A DNA stretch of 64,000 bases from assembly GCA_014204435.1 (NCBI GenBank), contig JACHLF010000005.1, forward strand, positions 124,001 through 188,000, read 5' to 3'. The notes below the pieces were generated by a model. The model saw nothing but the letters and a program-made list of their open reading frames with translations, did not search any database and was not told the origin of the DNA. Positions 46,697 through 56,084 of the stretch are shown in pieces. Source of the DNA: Mycobacteroides chelonae. GTDB lineage: Bacteria; Actinomycetota; Actinomycetes; Mycobacteriales; Mycobacteriaceae. Each line of letters begins with the position of its first letter. Within the stretch, counting starts at the first letter, position 1. A program made the position numbers and the translations under genes.

Positions 46697-46720
46697 CGTA
46701 ACGGAAATTTCCGTAACGGA
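46697..46720. promoter_or_regulatory. Operator region between hydrolase-P450 operon and merR gene
   Basis: CGTAACGGA is directly repeated at 46697-46705 and 46712-46720, and the centre ACGGAAATTTCCGT (46701-46714) is a perfect 14-bp palindrome. It ends 22 bp before the MerR start and 34 bp from the hydrolase start, suited to control both. Confidence 0.7.
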
Positions 46721-46742
46721 CAATGGAGTAATCTTTTCCCTG

Positions 46743-47483
46743 ATGGACCTGACAATCGACCAGCTGGCGCAGCGGGTGGCCATGACGGCGCGCAACATCC
46801 GCGAGTGGCAGACGCTTGGACTCGTCCCCCCTCCTGACAAGCGCGGACGCCTGGGGATCTACTCCGGCGAGCACGTCGCGATCATCAATCACGTCAAGAA
46901 CTTGAAATCTCAGGGCTTTCCGCTGGACGTCATTCGCCGGGTCATCGATTCCGGCAATGGCTCCGAGGACAGCGTCCGCAAGATGGTCACCGAGGCACTC
47001 AGCCCCTTCTCCACCGGCGAGCCGGTGGTCATGCCGCGCGCCGAGTTGATCGCGCGCATCGGCCAGGGTGCCGATGTCGCACTCGCAACCGTCGAGCTGG
47101 TCACCGACGTCGACGCGGCGACCGTCTCGATTCGCGATGCCGAGACTCTCGACGCGGTGCAGCTGTTGGTCGCCGCGGGCATGTCCCTGTCCCGCATTAC
47201 CGAGACCCTGCGCGAAGTGGACAATCTGCAGCATCAAATCGCGCAGCTGCTCCTCGGCGCCTACGTGACCGATGTGTGGCAGCCATTCGTCGAGTCCGGT
47301 TACGCGTCGGAAGACTGGGAAAAGATCGCCGAAAATGCCTCGCGGGCAAAGCAACTGACCGTGACGCTGGCCTCGCGACTGCTGGCTCGGGCGCTCGATG
47401 ACACCGTCGATCCGATCCTGCTGCACCAGGCCAACGAGGCCGAGGCGGTGCTGGAACGCGACCGCCCCGCCTCGTCGGCCTGA
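46743..47483 (+). CDS. MerR-family regulator
   Basis: A 246-residue regulator: LTIDQLAQRVAMTARNIREWQTLGLVPPPDKRGRLGIYSGEHVAIINHVKNLKSQGFPLDVIRRVID is the MerR winged helix and coiled-coil start. The long C-terminal domain (LVTDVDAATVSIRDAETLDAVQLLVAAGMSLSRITETLREVDN, DVWQPFVESGYASEDWEKIAENASRAKQLTVTLASRLLARALDD) has no metal-binding cysteines, so the inducer is probably organic. Divergent from the hydrolase-P450 operon. Confidence 0.88.
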   Translation: MDLTIDQLAQRVAMTARNIREWQTLGLVPPPDKRGRLGIYSGEHVAIINHVKNLKSQGFPLDVIRRVIDSGNGSEDSVRKMVTEALSPFSTGEPVVMPRAELIARIGQGADVALATVELVTDVDAATVSIRDAETLDAVQLLVAAGMSLSRITETLREVDNLQHQIAQLLLGAYVTDVWQPFVESGYASEDWEKIAENASRAKQLTVTLASRLLARALDDTVDPILLHQANEAEAVLERDRPASSA

Positions 47484-47485
47484 TC

Positions 47486-47626
47486 TCAGTCGACCTCGCC
47501 GCAGCCCCGGTCCAGGCCGCGCACTTCGATGGGGCACCACACCGCACGGGATACCTCGGCCGCCCAGTGCTGCGCATCGGCCAGCGTCGGCACGTCGATG
47601 ATGCTGAATCCACCGAGCTGTTTCAT
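47486..47626 (-). CDS. 46-residue YCII-like fragment with strong ribosome binding site
   Basis: MKQLGGFSIIDVPTLADAQ and HWAAEVSRAVWCPIEVRGLD resemble the second half of YCII-related (DGPF) proteins. AGGAGG stands 4 nt before the ATG, an ideal ribosome binding site, so it may be translated, but the first half with the catalytic histidine is missing. Either a remnant whose ribosome binding site arose by chance or a mini-protein. Confidence 0.4.
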   Translation of the reverse strand: MKQLGGFSIIDVPTLADAQHWAAEVSRAVWCPIEVRGLDRGCGEVD

Positions 47627-47706
47627 GGCGCCTCCTATCCGTTGGCGGGTGCCCTATCGGCTTCCCTTCAACCTCACCACGAGTAGACCTCTGTGGAATC
47701 GGCAGC

Positions 47707-49543
47707 TCATCGGAGCTTGCCGTTGAGGTAGTTCTGGCGACAGGCCCGACGTGCGATCTTTCCGCTACTAGTCCGGGGGATTGCCCCCGCGTGAACAAGC
47801 TGAACGTCGGCGACGGGCAGCGTGTGCCGGCGAGAGACCGCGGCCCGGATCGTCTCCACGATGGGGGCGGGCTCGGCTCGTCCGGCCCCTGCAGCCCGCT
47901 CGGCGACGATGACCAACTTCTCTCCGGTGCCGTCCCCGGCATCGACATTCGAGGGCAGTTCGTTGGCGGGCACCGAGAAGGCCGCCACGAATCCCCGCCG
48001 CACGACCGGGGAAGCCTCTTCGACAGTGGCCTCGATGTCGTGCGGATAGTGGTTGCGCCCGTCCACGATCACCAGATCTTTCACGCGGCCGGTGATGTAC
48101 AGCTCGCCATCCACATAGACGCCGAGATCGCCCGTGCGGAACCAGGCTGCGCCCGGCTCGGTGCCTGTGGCGTGGCTGCCCGCCCCAAGGCGGGCCTGCA
48201 GCTTGTTACGGAAGGACAGATCCGTTTCCTCGGTCCGTCCCCAGTACCCACGACCGATGTTGTCGCCGTGCAACCAGATCTCACCGACGCGCCCGTCGGG
48301 CAACTCCGTCTCATCGCCGGGGTTCACGATGACCGCCCACTGGCTGCGGGCGATCTGTCCGCAGGACACCTGCGGCACCGCGTTCTCGTGAGCAGCATCC
48401 ACATGGACCACATGGCCGCCGCCGAGCTGCTCCCTGTCCACGTAGATGACGGAAGGCGCCGCGGCGGGGGCGATGGAGGAAACGAACAGCGTCGCCTCGG
48501 CCATGCCATAGGAAGGCTTGATCGCGTTGGACGGCAACCCAAATGGGACGAAGGCCTCGTTGAATTTGCGAATCGAGGCGATGCTGACCGGCTCGGACCC
48601 GTTAATCAGTCCGGCCACGTTGCTCAGGTCAAGGGTCTCTCCGTCCTTGGGCAGGCCGCGCTCGGCAGCCAGCTCGAAGGCAAAGTTCGGCGCCGCGCCG
48701 AAGGTGCGGCCCAGATGGGCGGCAGCCGCGAGCTCTTTAATCCAGCGGCCGGGCCGGCGCACGAACGACATCGGAGACATGAGCGTCATCCGGCCGCCGC
48801 ACAGCGGGAACATCAGCATCAGCAGGCCCATGTCGTGGTACAGCGGCAGCCAGCTCGCTCCCCGCACATCGACATCCAGACCAACCGAGATGATCATCTG
48901 CAGCACGTTGGTCATGACCGCACGGTGGGTGATCTCGACACCGGCGGGCACACGCGTCGAGCCGGAGGTGTACTGCAGGTAGGCGATGTCGTCGGTATCC
49001 GGCGTCACCCTCACATATGTGGCACCCACCGAATTCGGAACGCCGTCGACAGCCAGGAGCCGGGGGCGGCGATCGCGCGGCAGTCTGCGGATGAGGCCGC
49101 CGACCGATTCAGCCGACCCCTCGTTGGTCAGCACGACTGTCGGTTGGGCGTCGGCAAGCACCGCGTCAAGCCGTTCGGCATGCCCGGGAAGCTCCGGGGC
49201 AAACAGCGGCACGGCGATGTTCCCGGCCTCGATGGCCGCGAAGAAACCGACCACGTAATCCAAGCCCTGAGGCGCCAGTATCGCGACCCGATCCCCCGGC
49301 TTGGTCACTTGCTGGAGCCTTGCCGCCACCGCACGAGAACGCGCGAAGCTGCGGCCAATTCATATCCATCGGTTCGCCATCGGGGTTGCTGCTGTAGTCC
49401 ACGTAGCGGTAGGCGAAGGTGTCCTGCGGCCCGTCGACGGCGCACTCCAGGTAATGGTTCACGGTATAGCCGTCCGGCAGCGCTATAGCGCCCGTCTCGT
49501 CCAGGTACTCCTCGACCCGCAACCCCGACACCAGTGCATTCAT
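47707..49543 (-). pseudogene. FadD32-like fatty acyl-AMP ligase with a frameshift
   Basis: Start ATG 49543 with GGAGG 5 nt upstream; the first ~65 codons read LRVEEYLDETGAIALPDGYTVNHYLE and NWPQLRAF. At about 49350 the frame must shift by one to continue as SRAVAARLQQVTKPGDRVAILAPQGLDYVVGFFAAI, after which 540 residues are uninterrupted: YLQYTSGSTRVPAGVEITH, SWLPLYHDMGLL, NGSEPVS, KPSYGMAEATLFVS, GRNHYPHDIE and RTSSGKIARRACR, all typical of FAALs that load mycolate or lipid precursors onto polyketide synthases. Only this one lesion is visible; it may be real, a programmed event, or an assembly error. Confidence 0.8.
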
Positions 49544-49585
49544 CTCGACCTCCGCGTAGCCTGAACTACTACAGCCGGTCAACAA

Positions 49586-49837
49586 GCAGCAATGAATAAG
49601 CCATCACGCTTTTGCTACGGCCCCGACCGAACGTAGATGGTGCGTGACGTACCAGATGCGAACGGTACTCGAAGTCTCAATAGGACGCGGCATCTAGAAA
49701 GCCCCGAGGGAAAATTGTTCACTGTGCCCTTAGACACCTCCGCGGAGGGATGTGACGGGTGCGGCATTTTCGGCATTCCCTTCCCGCCAGGCCGCTATTA
49801 GACTCGTGACAAATAGCATTCAGTGCCGGAGGCGAAT
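49586..49837. promoter_or_regulatory. Gap upstream of the tandem P450 genes
   Basis: About 250 bp without a protein-like frame. It should hold the promoters of the FAAL gene and the P450 pair; no clear operator or palindrome was recognised. Confidence 0.3.
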
Positions 49838-51178
49838 ATGCGGACCAGGGATCAGATCAAGTACTGGTCGCGGTGGGCCATCATGCACGGCATCAGCCGC
49901 GTTGCGTTACTCACGCAGGTGAACAAGCTGCCGTTGGCCGCCTTCTTCCTCGGACCCGACCGCGCCAACAATCACTATCGATACATCGAGCAGATCCGGG
50001 CAACCGGATCGGTCACGCCCACCCGGGCGGGCGGCCTGGTCTTCACCGGGCTGGCACTGACGCGTGAGGTCCTACGCGATCACCGCTTCATCACCATGGC
50101 TCCGACGAACATGCCGTCGCCCATCCTGCCCGCAGCCTTCAGCCGCTGGGTCTACACGCGAACCGAGCCGGGCCTGCCCAATCCGGTCGAGCCACCCGCG
50201 ATGCTTGCCGTCGATCCGCCCGAACACACCCGATTTCGCAAACTGGTGTCCACGGCCTTCACACCGCGCGCGGTGAGCAGACTGGAGGACCGGGTCCGCG
50301 AGGTGACCGCCGAGCTGCTCGACAACCTGGAACGCAACGAACACGCCGATCTACTGGGCGACTACGCCTCCCAACTGCCCGTGGCGATCATCGCCGAGAT
50401 GTTGGGTGTCCCCAGGGCGGACGCCCCCTTCCTGCTGGAATGGGGCAACCACGGCGCGGCGCTCCTGGACATCGGCATGCCGTGGCCAGCATATCGAGAC
50501 GCCACCAAGGCGCTCTCCGAGATCGACTACTACTTCGATGCCCATCTGGTCCGGCTGCGCCGCGAGCTCGCCGCAGATCCCACCGTCGACGGCATCCTGG
50601 CTAGCATCGTGCGGGACGGCGATCTGAACGACCGCGAGCTCAAGGCCACCATGGCACTGCTACTCGGCGCCGGATTCGAAACGACGGTCAACCTCATCGG
50701 GAACGGCATCGTCGCCCTGCTGCGGCACCCCGAACAGCTTGCGTACCTACGGGAGAATCCGGAGGGCTGGCCCAACGCCGTCGAAGAGGCCCTGCGGTAC
50801 GACTCCCCCGTACAGGTCACCGGCCGAGTCGCCACCGAGACCGTCGAATTCGAAGGGCACACACTGCCTGCCGGCTCCATGGCGGTGCTGCTGCTCGGCG
50901 GAGCCAACCGCGACCCCGCCGTTTTCGATCAGCCCGATGTGTTCGACGTGACCCGTCCCAATGCGCGTGATCACGTGGCATTCGGCAGCGGTATCCACGT
51001 CTGTCTCGGGGCGAGCCTGGCCCGGATGGAAGGCGTCGTCGCGTTGCAGTCCCTCTTCGAGCGCTTCCCCGAAATCACCTTGGCCGCCAATCCCGCTCCG
51101 GGTAAGCACATGAATCTGCACGGCTTCGGAAGTCTGCCGGTAAACCTCGGCCGTGCTCGGGTACGGACTAACAGCTAA
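49838..51178 (+). CDS. Cytochrome P450
   Basis: A 446-residue P450 with VDPPEHTRFRKLVSTAFTPRAV, the I helix LLLGAGFETTVNLIGN with the acid-alcohol pair E-T, VEEALRYDSPVQ with ExxR, and FGSGIHVCLGASLARME with the heme cysteine. GGAGG lies 5 nt before the ATG at 49838, which decides the start over the GTG at 49823. The following P450 is its paralogue. Substrate unknown; the adjoining FAAL suggests a lipid. Confidence 0.93.
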   Translation: MRTRDQIKYWSRWAIMHGISRVALLTQVNKLPLAAFFLGPDRANNHYRYIEQIRATGSVTPTRAGGLVFTGLALTREVLRDHRFITMAPTNMPSPILPAAFSRWVYTRTEPGLPNPVEPPAMLAVDPPEHTRFRKLVSTAFTPRAVSRLEDRVREVTAELLDNLERNEHADLLGDYASQLPVAIIAEMLGVPRADAPFLLEWGNHGAALLDIGMPWPAYRDATKALSEIDYYFDAHLVRLRRELAADPTVDGILASIVRDGDLNDRELKATMALLLGAGFETTVNLIGNGIVALLRHPEQLAYLRENPEGWPNAVEEALRYDSPVQVTGRVATETVEFEGHTLPAGSMAVLLLGGANRDPAVFDQPDVFDVTRPNARDHVAFGSGIHVCLGASLARMEGVVALQSLFERFPEITLAANPAPGKHMNLHGFGSLPVNLGRARVRTNS

Positions 51179-51235
51179 TCTCGATCTTGCTCGTGTCCAT
51201 CCGGCATCGAGCGAGCCGACACGGGGATCGGATGG

Positions 51236-52525
51236 ATGCACGACCGGATCAAACAGCGCACGCATTGGGTGGTGACGCACGGCATGGCTCGCGCGTACCT
51301 GAAAAGGCTTGCCCGCAGAGGAGAACCCGTCGCACAGTTGGGCATCGACACCGCCCGCGCCGCGGACATCTACACGTTCATCGACAAAATCCGGGCACGC
51401 GGGCGGATGTCGAAGTTCGGAAACGGCTGGTTCACGGCGGACGCCCAGATCGTTCGGACGATCTTCCGCGACAATCGGTTCGTCACCTTCAAGCCCGAAC
51501 ACCGATCATCCTCGCCGCTCATTCAGCGACTGGCCGCGTGGAGCGATCCACAGCTACTCAATCCCGCTGAGCCCCCGTCCATCCTGATCACCGATCCCCC
51601 GGACCACGGACGACTGCGACGTCTTGTCGCCGCTCCCTTCACCCCGCGCGCGATCGAAGGCATGCGCGGCCGCATCCACGACGTGACCAACGGCCACCTA
51701 GATGCGCTGCAGCAGTCTCAGAGTCCAGACCTGATAGCGGATTTCACCGCGAAGATCCCGATCGCCGTGATCGGCGAGATGATCGCCGTTCCGCCGCAGG
51801 ACTACTCGAGGCTGTATACGGCGATGAACCGCGCCATCCAGCTGATCGCGACCACGGCACCCTCCTGGAGCGAATATCAGGACGGCACGGCAGCTTTGCG
51901 TGAGATCGACGAGTATCTCGAGACGCATGTCGCCCGGCTACGGCGGGAGGGAACCGAAAGCGAACTGGACACAGCACTTCTGGGCAGCGATCTGAGCCAT
52001 TTCGAACTCAAGATGTATTTCGCCGTGTTCCTGGGAGCGGGGTTCGTCACCACCACCCATCTGATGGGCAAGGCGATCGTCACGCTGCTGCGACACCCCG
52101 AACAGCTGGTGGCGCTACGGGCGGATCCGAGCCTGTGGCCCAACGCCGTCGAGGAACTCATGCGCTATGACACCTCGAATCAGTGGTCAGCCCGGGTGGC
52201 CACCGAAACCGTCGAGATCGAAGGCCACACCATCGAGGCAGGCCAGTCGGCGCTGCTCCTTCTCGGTGGAGCCAACCGTGACCCGGCGGCGTTCGAGAAC
52301 CCCGACGTCTTCGACATCACCCGGCCCAACGCGCGCGAAAACATCACGCTGGGCACGGGGATCCACGTGTGTCTGGGCCAGGTGTTGGCGCGTGTCGAGT
52401 TACACACCGCCCTGCAATCGCTCGTCGAGCGATTCCCGCGGCTAGCCCTTGCCGGTGAGCCGGAATACTTCAGCGGCATGGGTATCCACGGGTTGCGACG
52501 ACTCCCCGTCACGCTGGGGATTTAA
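51236..52525 (+). CDS. Cytochrome P450 with atypical I helix and heme loop
   Basis: A 429-residue P450 paralogous to the preceding gene (same ITDPPDHGRLRRLVAAPFTPRAIEG, LLLLGGANRDPAAFENPDVFDITRPNAREN blocks). Two usual features differ: the I helix reads GAGFVTTTH, with valine where the paralogue has glutamate before threonine, and the heme loop is LGTGIHVCLG, with leucine for the conserved phenylalanine. The heme cysteine and the ExxR pair (EELMR) remain. Such changes occur in P450s with altered oxygen activation. It starts 57 bp behind its neighbour and its stop overlaps that of lpqI. Confidence 0.92.
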   Translation: MHDRIKQRTHWVVTHGMARAYLKRLARRGEPVAQLGIDTARAADIYTFIDKIRARGRMSKFGNGWFTADAQIVRTIFRDNRFVTFKPEHRSSSPLIQRLAAWSDPQLLNPAEPPSILITDPPDHGRLRRLVAAPFTPRAIEGMRGRIHDVTNGHLDALQQSQSPDLIADFTAKIPIAVIGEMIAVPPQDYSRLYTAMNRAIQLIATTAPSWSEYQDGTAALREIDEYLETHVARLRREGTESELDTALLGSDLSHFELKMYFAVFLGAGFVTTTHLMGKAIVTLLRHPEQLVALRADPSLWPNAVEELMRYDTSNQWSARVATETVEIEGHTIEAGQSALLLLGGANRDPAAFENPDVFDITRPNARENITLGTGIHVCLGQVLARVELHTALQSLVERFPRLALAGEPEYFSGMGIHGLRRLPVTLGI

Positions 52526-53655
52526 CCGCAGGCGGGCACACCTTTGAACGCCAGCACCCGGCGCACCGAGGCGTTGATCGCATCGCCGCTCAGCTCGCCG
52601 GCGTTGTAAGCAGCTTCGAGGCGATCGAGAACCGCACCGACTTTCTCGGTGCTCACCCACAGCGCCCAGTCGACGCCCGCTTTGATCGACTTGAGCACCG
52701 CTTCCTCAATCGGGAACCGGTCGGTGATCGCAGCCATCGAAGACAGATCGTCGGTGAAGACAACCCCGTCATAGGCCGGGGCTCCGTATCCGGTTCCCGT
52801 GCGCAGCAAGCCAACCGCGGCCGGGCTCAGGCTGGACGGGTCGTCGCCGGTGAGTCCCGGCACCTGCATGTGCCCGATCATCACCGCGGCTCCGCTGGTC
52901 ACCAGCGAGCGGTACGGCACCAAGTCGTTGTCTTTCAGCTGCTCCAGCGGCGGCGTCACCACACCGTTGGTGTGCGAATCTCCCGAGGCGTGACCGTGTC
53001 CGGGGAAGTGCTTGACCACGGCGCGCACGCCGCCTGCCTGGTACCCCCGCACCGCGGCCTCGGCGTACTCGGTGACCTTCTGCGGATCGCCACTGTACGA
53101 GCGGTCTCCGATCGCACCATCGGGATCGCCATCGGTCACGTCGGCGTCGGGCGCGAAGTCGATGGTGATTCCCAGATCCTTCATCTTCTGGGCACGTTCC
53201 TGGCTGAGTGCCTGCGCCTGCTCCGGCGTCTGGGTGGTGGCCAGCTCCCGGGCAGAGGGCGCCGGGCCGATGAGGTCCTTGAGACGTGATACCCGGCCGC
53301 CTTCCTCGTCGATGCTCACCGCAGCCGGGATCGGGCCCGCGGTGACGACGTCATGCAAGGAACCGTCGGTCAGCATCTCCTTCTTGGTCCAGCTGCCGAC
53401 GAAGATACCGCCGACGTGGTGGTCACGTACCAGCGCACGGGCGTCGTCGGCGTCCTTGACGCCCACCATGAGCAGCTGCGCCAACCGGTCGCGGGTGCTC
53501 AAACAGACCAGATCAGCGGCGGGTGCGGTCGTTGCCGGAGCCTGCGCCTTCGTTGATGGTGTGCTCTCCTTCGCGGGCTCCGAGGTATTGCCACCGCAGG
53601 CGGTAAGCGCCGCGACGACGAGACCGGTCAGTACTGTGCCCGCACGCATTCTCAT
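52522..53655 (-). CDS. lpqI: Lipoprotein LpqI, beta-N-acetylglucosaminidase (GH3, NagZ-like)
   Basis: A 377-residue lipoprotein: signal ending LTAC-GGN (lipobox), then a Thr/Ala-rich linker and a GH3 domain with SIDEEGGRVSRLK, VVKHFPGHGHASGDSH containing the catalytic histidine, MIGHMQVPGL and the nucleophile in VVFTDDLSSMAA. It releases N-acetylglucosamine from muropeptides during wall recycling. Ortholog of Rv0237. Its stop TAA shares bases with the stop of the convergent P450. Confidence 0.93.
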   Translation of the reverse strand: MRMRAGTVLTGLVVAALTACGGNTSEPAKESTPSTKAQAPATTAPAADLVCLSTRDRLAQLLMVGVKDADDARALVRDHHVGGIFVGSWTKKEMLTDGSLHDVVTAGPIPAAVSIDEEGGRVSRLKDLIGPAPSARELATTQTPEQAQALSQERAQKMKDLGITIDFAPDADVTDGDPDGAIGDRSYSGDPQKVTEYAEAAVRGYQAGGVRAVVKHFPGHGHASGDSHTNGVVTPPLEQLKDNDLVPYRSLVTSGAAVMIGHMQVPGLTGDDPSSLSPAAVGLLRTGTGYGAPAYDGVVFTDDLSSMAAITDRFPIEEAVLKSIKAGVDWALWVSTEKVGAVLDRLEAAYNAGELSGDAINASVRRVLAFKGVPACG

Positions 53656-53667
53656 GAGGCCATGGTG

Positions 53668-54664
53668 TCATGTGCCGGGTTCCAGCCGGGCCAGCCGGTC
53701 TCCGAGATACCTGCGAAACACCTCGTTGTCGGCGATTTCCAAGGCTTTTCGATACTCCTCGGCCGCCTCGCGTTCTCGGCGGAGCCTGGCAAGCAGATCC
53801 GCCCGCGCCGCATGTAGTGGGTAGTAGCACTCACGGTCGTCGCGCAACGGTTCGATGGCTGCCAGCCCGGATTCCGCACCGGCGGGTTCGGCGACGGCCA
53901 CAGCACGATTCAGGGCCACGACGGTGGTGGGCGTGTAGCGCATCAGCTGGTGTCCCTCGGTGATCATGGCGCGGTTCCATCGTGTGCGATCCTGATCGGC
54001 AAGCAACACCAGTGCGCCGGCGGCGTCGGTGAGCGCGGGGCGACGGGCCTCGGTCAACAGCAGCAGCGCCAGCAGACCCAACGCTTCGGGTTCGTCGGGC
54101 ATCAGATCCGCCAGCACCCGCACCAGCCGGATCGCCTCCGCGGATCGGTCCGTGCGCGTCAGTGAGGCTACCGGAGGAGGCCGCGTAGCCCTCGTTATAG
54201 ACGGGATAGGGCGCAGCCAGCACCGAAGAGCGCCGTTCCGGCAGATCGTGATCCACCGGCAACCGGTAGGGGATGCCCGTCACGGCGATCTTCTTCTTGG
54301 CGCGAGTGATGCGTGCTGCCATGGCCGATTCGGCGACCAGGTAGGCGTTGGCAATCTCCGGCGTGGTGAGCCCACCGAGCAGGCGCAGCGTCAGTGCACG
54401 TGAAGATGAGCCTCAGACGATCATCTTGCACCGGCCCCACCTCCCGTGGCTCGGGCTGAGTCTCTTCGAAAGCCGTTGCTTCCTAGGAGAGTTCGTCGCG
54501 CCGCAATTCGTCGATGCCGCGGTTGCGTACCGTCGTGGTGATCCAGGCACCGGGATTGGGCGGGATGCCGTCCCGCGGCCACTTGGCGATGGCCACCTCG
54601 AACGCCTCGCCACGGTGCGGCCGTACTCCTCGCGGAAGATGCGACCGATCTCGTCGTGCGCCAC
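53668..54664 (-). pseudogene. ECF sigma factor (DUF6596/SigI-like) with several lesions
   Basis: Pieces in order, in changing frames: AHDEIGRIFREEYGRTVA; EVAIAKWPRDGIPPNPGAWITTTVRNRGIDELRRDEL; VQDDRLRLIFTC; MAARITRAKKKIAVTGIPYRLPVDHDLPER; VYNEGYAASSG; RVLADLMPDEPEALGLLALLLLTEARRPAL; and TPTTVVALNRAVAVAEPAG up to the stop. Deletions are evident after EEYGRTVA, within region 4 and between WNRAMITEGHQLM and RYTPTT. The C-terminal SnoaL/TPR-like half alone remains open for 151 codons. Confidence 0.8.
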
Positions 54665-54751
54665 GGTTCAATGGTGTCTCCCTGGTGTCGTGTGTCCCGC
54701 AGATACCACGAACAAGCAGTGCGGAAATCGACAGCACGCCACAATGGAACC

Positions 54752-55084
54752 GTGGCCTATGACGAGGACCTGGTTGAACGCATTCGCGAGGTGATCGCCA
54801 CGACCAAGGGCGTCACCGAGAAACGGATGTTCGGCGGACTGGCCTTTCTGGTGCATGGGCATATGACGGTTGCCGCGAGACGCGGCAGCGGGCTGCTGGC
54901 ACGTTGCGATCCTCAGGACACCGAAGCGCTGGTCACCAAGACGCATGTGAGCCGGATGGTGATGGGCGGCCGCGAAATAGACGGCTGGCTGAGCATCGAC
55001 GCCGAGGGGTTGCGCACCAAGCGCCAGCTGGAGCCCTGGGTGACACGCGCGTTGGCCTACGCCGCCTCGCTGCCGCCCAAGTAG
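54752..55084 (+). CDS. TfoX N-terminal domain protein
   Basis: A 110-residue protein: YDEDLVERIREVIATTKGVTEKRMFGGLAFLVHGHMTVAARRGSGLLAR and GWLSIDAEGLRTKRQLEPWVTRALAYAASLPPK follow the TfoX-N fold found in many actinobacterial stand-alone proteins (KxMFGGxxFxxxG). Their function outside competence regulation is unknown. Start is GTG 54752. Confidence 0.85.
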   Translation: MAYDEDLVERIREVIATTKGVTEKRMFGGLAFLVHGHMTVAARRGSGLLARCDPQDTEALVTKTHVSRMVMGGREIDGWLSIDAEGLRTKRQLEPWVTRALAYAASLPPK

Positions 55085-55121
55085 AACTCAGAAGAGCTCA
55101 GCAGGTTTTGGGTACGAGCCG

Positions 55122-56084
55122 CTACGGTCGCGGAGGCGCCGGCGGCAGGGCAGGCGCTGGTGCGGGCCCTTCCCCGACAGGGGGCTGTGTGCCCACGATC
55201 TCGATCTCGCTCACCGAGACCAGCCCGTTGAAGGCGTCCTGGCGCTGGCCGCTCTTATTCACGATCGAGACGCCAGGCTCGGTGGCCTCGATGACCATGG
55301 TCACGGAATCGGTCACCACGTTCACCTTGATACTCGCCAACGCACGGCTCACCGGCACCTGCTGCTTGACCGAGCTGCCGTCACCGAACTCCCAACGCAC
55401 CCTGGTGATCTTGCGGTTCTGGGCAAAGCGGTCCGATCCGTCGATATCAGTCTTGGCATATCCGGGGATCAGCCCGACCGAGGTGATCAGCGTCGGGTGA
55501 TCGAACTTGGCCGTGATCGACTGACCATCTTGTTCCTTCCACTGGCACCGCCACGCGGTCAGTGGGTCGTTGTCGAACGCCTTGGCGGGGTCGTAGACGT
55601 ACTTGACTCCATTGCTGTCGGTACCGTCCTCGGCCTGAACACAGTTGGTGGACACATCCACGGGCTTGACCGGGCTCGATTGCACCGGGGGTGGCGCGGT
55701 GGTGGTCATCGCAGCGCTGCTGCTCGTCGCCTTCGGGTCATTCGGTGGAAGCATTCCGTGTGTCTGCTGGGTGGTGCCGTCGCCACGCACCGCCATGTAC
55801 CCGACGTAGCCAAGTCCGACGATCACCAGTAGGCCGGCCAGCATCGCGAAAGCCATGATGACCCCGCGATGGGACCGCGCATTGGGATCGCGCCACGGAT
55901 CGGAGAACTTCACCTGTGCGGCCAGGTTGGGCGGGCACGCGGGCAGCTGCGCTAGGGCCTCACGCAGATCGGGGCGCGTATGCCACAGCCTCAACAGCTG
56001 ATCCTGCGGTAGCGCCGGATTGTGCGCGGCGGCGAACTCCGCGTCGTAGTCCGGCGCCGGTCCGTAGTTGTAGGGACCGGTCAT
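55122..56084 (-). CDS. Membrane protein with extracytoplasmic discoidin-like domain
   Basis: A 320-residue protein. Residues ~15-65 (DYDAEFAAAHNPALPQDQLLRLWHTRPDLREALAQLPACPP) resemble variant leucine-rich repeats; a single membrane helix (GVIMAFAMLAGLLVIVGLGYVGYMAV) follows; after a Pro/Ser/Thr linker comes a galactose-binding-like fold (VYDPAKAFDNDPLTAWRCQWKEQDGQSITAKFDHPTLITSVGLIPGY, ITRVRWEF, VSEIEIVG). It probably binds a wall glycan. The neighbouring AftD also has discoidin-like segments, so a joint envelope role is plausible. Confidence 0.75.
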   Translation of the reverse strand: MTGPYNYGPAPDYDAEFAAAHNPALPQDQLLRLWHTRPDLREALAQLPACPPNLAAQVKFSDPWRDPNARSHRGVIMAFAMLAGLLVIVGLGYVGYMAVRGDGTTQQTHGMLPPNDPKATSSSAAMTTTAPPPVQSSPVKPVDVSTNCVQAEDGTDSNGVKYVYDPAKAFDNDPLTAWRCQWKEQDGQSITAKFDHPTLITSVGLIPGYAKTDIDGSDRFAQNRKITRVRWEFGDGSSVKQQVPVSRALASIKVNVVTDSVTMVIEATEPGVSIVNKSGQRQDAFNGLVSVSEIEIVGTQPPVGEGPAPAPALPPAPPRP

